64,000 bases of DNA from positions 10,940,109 to 11,004,108 of the forward strand of contig NC_069100.1 of assembly GCF_947172395.1 (NCBI RefSeq). The letters are read 5' to 3'. The DNA comes from Bicyclus anynana (lineage: Eukaryota; Arthropoda; Insecta; Lepidoptera; Nymphalidae). The notes below the pieces were generated by a model. It saw nothing but the letters and a program-made list of their open reading frames with translations. It was not told the DNA's origin and ran no database searches. Shown here in pieces: positions 36,301 through 42,300 of this stretch. Made by a program: the position numbers and the translations under genes. The stretch's first letter is position 1. The number at the start of each line of letters is the position of its first letter.

Positions 36301-39300
36301 TTTACATCAATTTTTACGCGGACGAAGTCGCGGGCGTCCGCTAGTTAGTAAATAAAATACAAGTCACTCGCGACTTCTTTTGCATGAAATTCGCTGGTTT
36401 CTTTTGATACTTAATAAATTATATAAGAAAGTGTATTACGTAAACAAAGTTTGAAAACAAAAAGAACTTTAAAATTAAACATACTTAGACCTATTTTCAC
36501 ACATATGTACATTGCATATACTCGTCTATTCACACACATACGAACTTTAAACACGAATTTAGAAATAACTATAATGAGCATAACATAAGCACAGCAACCT
36601 ACTTCTTGTATGATCATTAAACAGTTATTTCTAAAGGTATTCTGCTGTTGCTTAGCAAAATGGAATTTTACAGATACAGCGACTGATTTTCACGATACAA
36701 TGATTTATTGCCATTATTTATTTAAATGCACTATCATCATCATCATCATCATCATCATCATATCAGCCGATAGACGTCCACTGCAAGACATAGGCTTTTT
36801 GTCCTCATCTCCAAAACATCATGATCCCGAGCCGCCTGCAATGCACTATACGACTGAATCCCAACGTTCAGTTACAATTAAACAAAACGCCTAGGTTTAT
36901 ACATTGCACTGAACTAAATTTAGTCAACCTGTGAAAATCGCATACAATTTATTTACAACTTCTGAGATTAATGTGGCTCACCGCTCACAGGTTGTAGCTA
37001 TCGTATCGTAAATAATAATTAAAAACCAGCCAAGTGCGTGTCGGGTCACGTGCAGAGCAGAGTTCCGTAGATTAAATTAGCACTTTATTCCCATAAGTAA
37101 TGCACAAAAATACCGATAACTATACCCCACACCACGAGATACACGATAAAAAATTCATCCTCACTTTTCATGTAGGGAAGGAAACCCCAAAAAATTCCTT
37201 GTGGCTTACGGAACACTAATAAACAAACACTTTTTTTTTTTAAATGTAATTGACTACCAACGTCGCTTGTAGAAGTGACGTTTTTCCTTGATTTTACTTA
37301 TACCCGCTTGAATACACACTCAAAAATAATATTATGTAGACTTTATGTTTTAAAAAAATAGTATTCCGATTTAACAACGTTGTTTGATATTTTGAAATTG
37401 ATTAATTATAACAAGTTATAATTTTGCTAACTATGGGCCTCATAAGAAGGCTCAGAGTCACACAGCGGGCGATGGAACGAGCTATGTTAGGAGTATCTTT
37501 GCGTGATCGAATCAGAAATGAGGAGATCCGCAGAAGAACCAAAGTCACCGACATAGCTCAACGAGTTGCGAAGCTGAAGTGGCAATGGGCGGGGCACATA
37601 GTTCGAAGAGCCGATGGACGTTGGGGTCCCAAAGTGCTGGAATGGCGACCCCGCACTAGTAAGCGCAGTGTTGGCCGACCCCCCACTAGGTGGACTGACG
37701 ACATCAAGCGAGTCGCAGGGATTCGCTGGATGCAGGTGGCTCAGTATCGTGATGTTTGGAAGTCCTTACAAAAGGCCTATGTCCTGCAGTGGACGTCCAT
37801 TGGCTGATATGATGATGATGATGATGATGATAATTAATCAATTTCAAAATATCGAACACATTTTATAATTTGGCAAAAAATAACTAACCTTCTGGAGTGG
37901 GTGTAGTAGAAGTAGTAGTAGTAGTTGTTGTTGTTGTTGTTGTAGAAGTGGTAGCCGGTGCTTTTGATGCTTCCAATACATTGGTCCACGTTACAAATGG
38001 AGGGAACTCTGTTGAAGAAGAAAGTTTTGTTGTTTCTGGAATATCAACTTCAGTTACTGGTCTTAGAGTCTCTTTTTCCGTGATCTCTTCTTGGAGAGTT
38101 ACACTCTCTGTTACTGGTTCTTGAGTCACTTCTATTTCTGTTACAATTTCTTTTAAAGGTTCTACGGTCGTTATTATTTCTGTTGGAACTTCCGTCGTCG
38201 TTGTTATGTCTGCCACTGTTGTTACTTCATTATCCTTTACTGTTGTTACTGTATCTTTTAATATTAATGTTGTTGTTTTTTCAATAATAGTTTCAGTTGG
38301 AGGTGATGAAATTGGAAGCGATGTCTCTGTGACAATGTTCTCTGTTGTTTCAGTAGCTTTTTCTGTTGTTATTGGCATTTTCGTAGTCGTAGTAGATACT
38401 GTTGTTGATGAAGGTCGTGAAGTTGTTGTTACTGTTAGAGATATAGGTTTTTCTTCAACTGTAGTTGATGTTGTGTTAATATAAGTAATAGTGGAGAGAG
38501 ATGGTCGAGTAAAAACAGGTCTTGTACTGGTAGATTGTGGTAGAACTGTTATATTTAATCTAGGTGGTATTGGTAAGGGTTTTTTCGTAGATGGTCTCTT
38601 TGGAGGTAATCTGTATGGAGGTTTTCTTGTTGTATTGAATGGTAGAATTGGTTTTGTAGGTCTAGGTTTAATACTTATATGAGGTGGTCGTGTGAAGTTG
38701 CTAGGTCTGTATGTAGGTCTAGGTTTGTACGTCGGTTTTATTGGTTTCCTTGTAGGTTTTACTGCTTTTTCTGTTGTTGTTTGTTCAGTAGTTCTTATAA
38801 TATCTGTTGTTACTTTTGGAGATTCTGTTTTTTCTGTAGATATACTTCCACGGTCATTAGATATAGTTTGGAAAGTAGACAGTCTTATTGGCACTTCTGT
38901 TACGTCATTTTCTTTTACTGTTGTTTCTGTAACTATTTTTGGTTCATCTTGTAGATTATTACTAATAGTAGTAGGTTCATCAATTTTAGTTTCCATAATA
39001 TTTGGTTCTGTTCTTTGTTCAATTGTCACCATTTTATCTGTTGATGTTTGCGGACGTACTGCTTCCGTAACCGGTTTACTACCAAGATTACTAATTACTT
39101 TATCATTATTTACTATTGTTACTTTATTTATTTCAGTTTTATGTTTATTTGGGTAGACAGCGTCTGGAATTTTGCTAACAGTGCTATGGACTTTGTCTTC
39201 TGTTAGAGGATGGACGAAGTTTGCACTGTCTATGGAATTATCTTCTATGTTGTTACCGATTATCTGTGGTAAACTGGTTTTATCAGCTATTTGACAGCAC

Positions 39301-42300
39301 GAGCCGAAGTAGAACCTATCTATACATGTTCCTAAATGCGTCCCGTTGGCTTTGAGGCAGTCTATCGCGAACATGCACAGACCTTCCTGGCCTGTGCTTC
39401 TTGATATGCACGGCAAGTGTCTTATATTCCTAGCTAAGGGGACTGAACCTGCAACAAAAAGAAAAAATATGTTAGTAACAAAGAAATATGTCTGTATAAT
39501 GCAACGATTATTTTTAATAACATCCGTCAATCAATGAAGCGTGCGAGCGAGAATTTATTTGCGAATACTAATGATTTGTTTTTGTTATTCATCATTATCA
39601 AAGATAAGACCAAAGTTAGTTTATGTAAGCGACCCACTACAGGGCCAGGCGTCCTTCCAGGAAAGAAAGGGAATGTGTAACTATCTATGTTTGATATGAC
39701 AACCACTATCAGGTGTTATTGAACTATCACTAACACAAGAATTTTTTAAAATAAAGAAAAGCTCAGTATTTCGAAGCCAAAACCAGGATTCGAACCCAGT
39801 AGCTTAACACTGGATCAACGAGGAAGTTATTTTTATTCAATTACACAACATTTAATTATTTAAGACTCTTTGAAAGAAAAAAAACCTGGCTGAGTTTTTG
39901 GTCGTCTCATCTCCGACCAATGCGCAATTGGAACCCTCGTAACATTATTCTTTAAGTTTCTGACTATTATCGCCATTATTTTATAACATCACCTGACGTT
40001 TCAAAAGTGCTTGTAAACAAAGCCTAAAATGGAAATGACTTTGGACTTTTTGGCTTTTGTGCTCTTGAAGGAAAATATTTTCTACCACCATGTGTTTTTG
40101 GTAGTAATTTTACAAATGTTACAAGATATGTTCGATAGAGGTCATAGATTTTGACTTAATATTAACTGGGCTTTGATTATTCTATCAACTATTACAATAA
40201 AATAGTTAAGTATGATTACCTATATGATTATCTATAGGTATAAATACATATTATAAAAGAAAGATTTGATTATGTTTACATTATCAGGGAGTAATATAGG
40301 CTATATTTTATCACCGTATTTATACGGAAACAATAGCTACGCGAGTAAAACCGCGAGCCATCTGCTATAGGATATAACTGTATCAGGTAAAAATAATTTG
40401 ACAGGTAACTAACTTGCTTTAACTATAGTAATTTCAAATTTTTATTATTTATTAATTTAAAATGAATCGAGTTAAAAATTAAAACCCATACGCCAGTGAC
40501 GCTTGAATAAATCAACTTACAATTATGTAAACACGCTAATTACAGACAAACATAAACATAACTTTAATATCGGGCCAATTGTACTTACTGGGTAAGTCGT
40601 TTTTCAAAAAATATTAAAAATATAATTGTTATTGGTGTTTATGAATGATAAAATTATGATATCACTTTCATGGGCTTTTAATAAAATATTATAGTGTGGC
40701 GACATCTGTCTCGTAAATTTTGAAACGTTATAAATCGATCGATACCAGACAGATGGCGTTCTATAATTGAGTATTTATTTTGAGTTATTCAATTGAAAAT
40801 GGTCATTGATGATTGATTTACATCGGAATGAGATCCAATGGATATGAATCATGAAATAATGAGCTTATGTTTGTTTCAAAAAAATTTAGCAGAAGCCGAT
40901 CTTTGGAAGATGTCGATGTTACACCCTGACTCCGAGATTACATTAAACGAGGAAAGAGCTGTATTAGAAATTGTATGTAAATAAATGTATATAAAAACAT
41001 CCTCTACTTTTTTATATTAAAACTAAACGTGTTATTTATACAATAATAATTAATTCTTTTATATTACAGTGAGGCTCGTTGATGTCTTTTATATAGCTTA
41101 TAGTGATCGCTAATAAAGAATTCAACGTAAGTTTGTCAATAGACAAATATGAATTCATCCACTCCTTTCAGCCTTAGTTGCAGCTTATATAGTGACAACT
41201 GTTACTATTATATTATATTAGTTGACTATGTTATTATATGTTATTGTATTATATTATATTAGTTGCTATGAAATTAATGTGTGATATTATCTACATATGT
41301 AATTAATACTGATTTAAATAGGAATTTGAACTTTTTATTGAAGTCCTAAATTCCGGAATTTATGATGCATAGACATTGACATTTGTATAAAATTTCATGT
41401 AGTACCTGTGTTACCTGAATTCTGTATTTTTTTATAAAATAAGGCCTATCGATCGAAAGCATGATTAAAAAAATATATAAAAAGAACGAAACAAGAAAAT
41501 AATTCAGATGGAAATTAAAAATGGCAACGTAGAGACTTAGTTGAATATGCTGTATGTCTTCTGTGATATTGCCAGAAATACCTCCAACTCCATTATACAT
41601 ATATGATAGGTAGGTATACAGTGAGTGTGATCACTGCTCTACCTTGGCCACGGTGGCGGGCCAGACTGTTCTGTCAACTATCACCATAAAAAAATTATGA
41701 ATTATCAAATACAAAATACAATAAACTATAATATAAAAATATCAAAACCAAATATATATGTAGTTTGCATAATTTCTGGTTCTGTTGACCTTTAGAGGCT
41801 ATTCATGAGTTATTATTGTTTAGGTCTCTTGTTTAGGTTTTCGGCCAGTAAATCAATCAGCAGGTTTTTAGTTTATCAATAGATCATTGTAATTATAATT
41901 TGCTTGCGGATGTCATTATCTACGTGGAATTTAGTTTTTCTGATAAACAAATCTATAGTAATATTATAAAGCTGAAGAGTTTATTTGTGTGTTTGATTGA
42001 ACGCGCTAATCTAAGGAATTTGAATCAGGTCCGATTTGAAAAATTCTTTCAGTGTTAGATAGCCCAATTATCGAGAAAGGCTGTACCACGAACCGAAACC
42101 ACGAAAGTCGGTTAAAAAGAGTAGAATTGGAGCTTAGACACTGCTCTAATATGGTTTTAACTAACTGACGCCGCGCGATTTCACCCGCGTGGTCGGTTCC
42201 CGTAAGAATACGGGGATAATATATAGCCTACAGCCTTTCACGATAAATGGGCTATTTAACACTGAAAGAATTTTTTCAAATAGGACCAGTAATTCATGAG

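Larger units (their letters stand above)
30962..37888 (-). other. Protease intron, 6.9 kb
   Basis: Contains a GT microsatellite (31208-31226), a small CpG-rich patch at 31465-31495, a SINE head, the hairpin at 32944, Helitron B, and the RTE fragments at 36730 and 37424. No additional exon is required. Confidence 0.7.

Noticed and set aside
37424..37807. Independent host gene of 127 codons
   Set aside because: The residues match the C-terminal tail of RTE-type retrotransposons and the frame ends just before an (ATG)n tail.
38206..39156. Several valine-rich open frames on the + strand
   Set aside because: They are antisense shadows of the Thr-rich stem exon (ACN codons read as GTN) and have no family resemblance.
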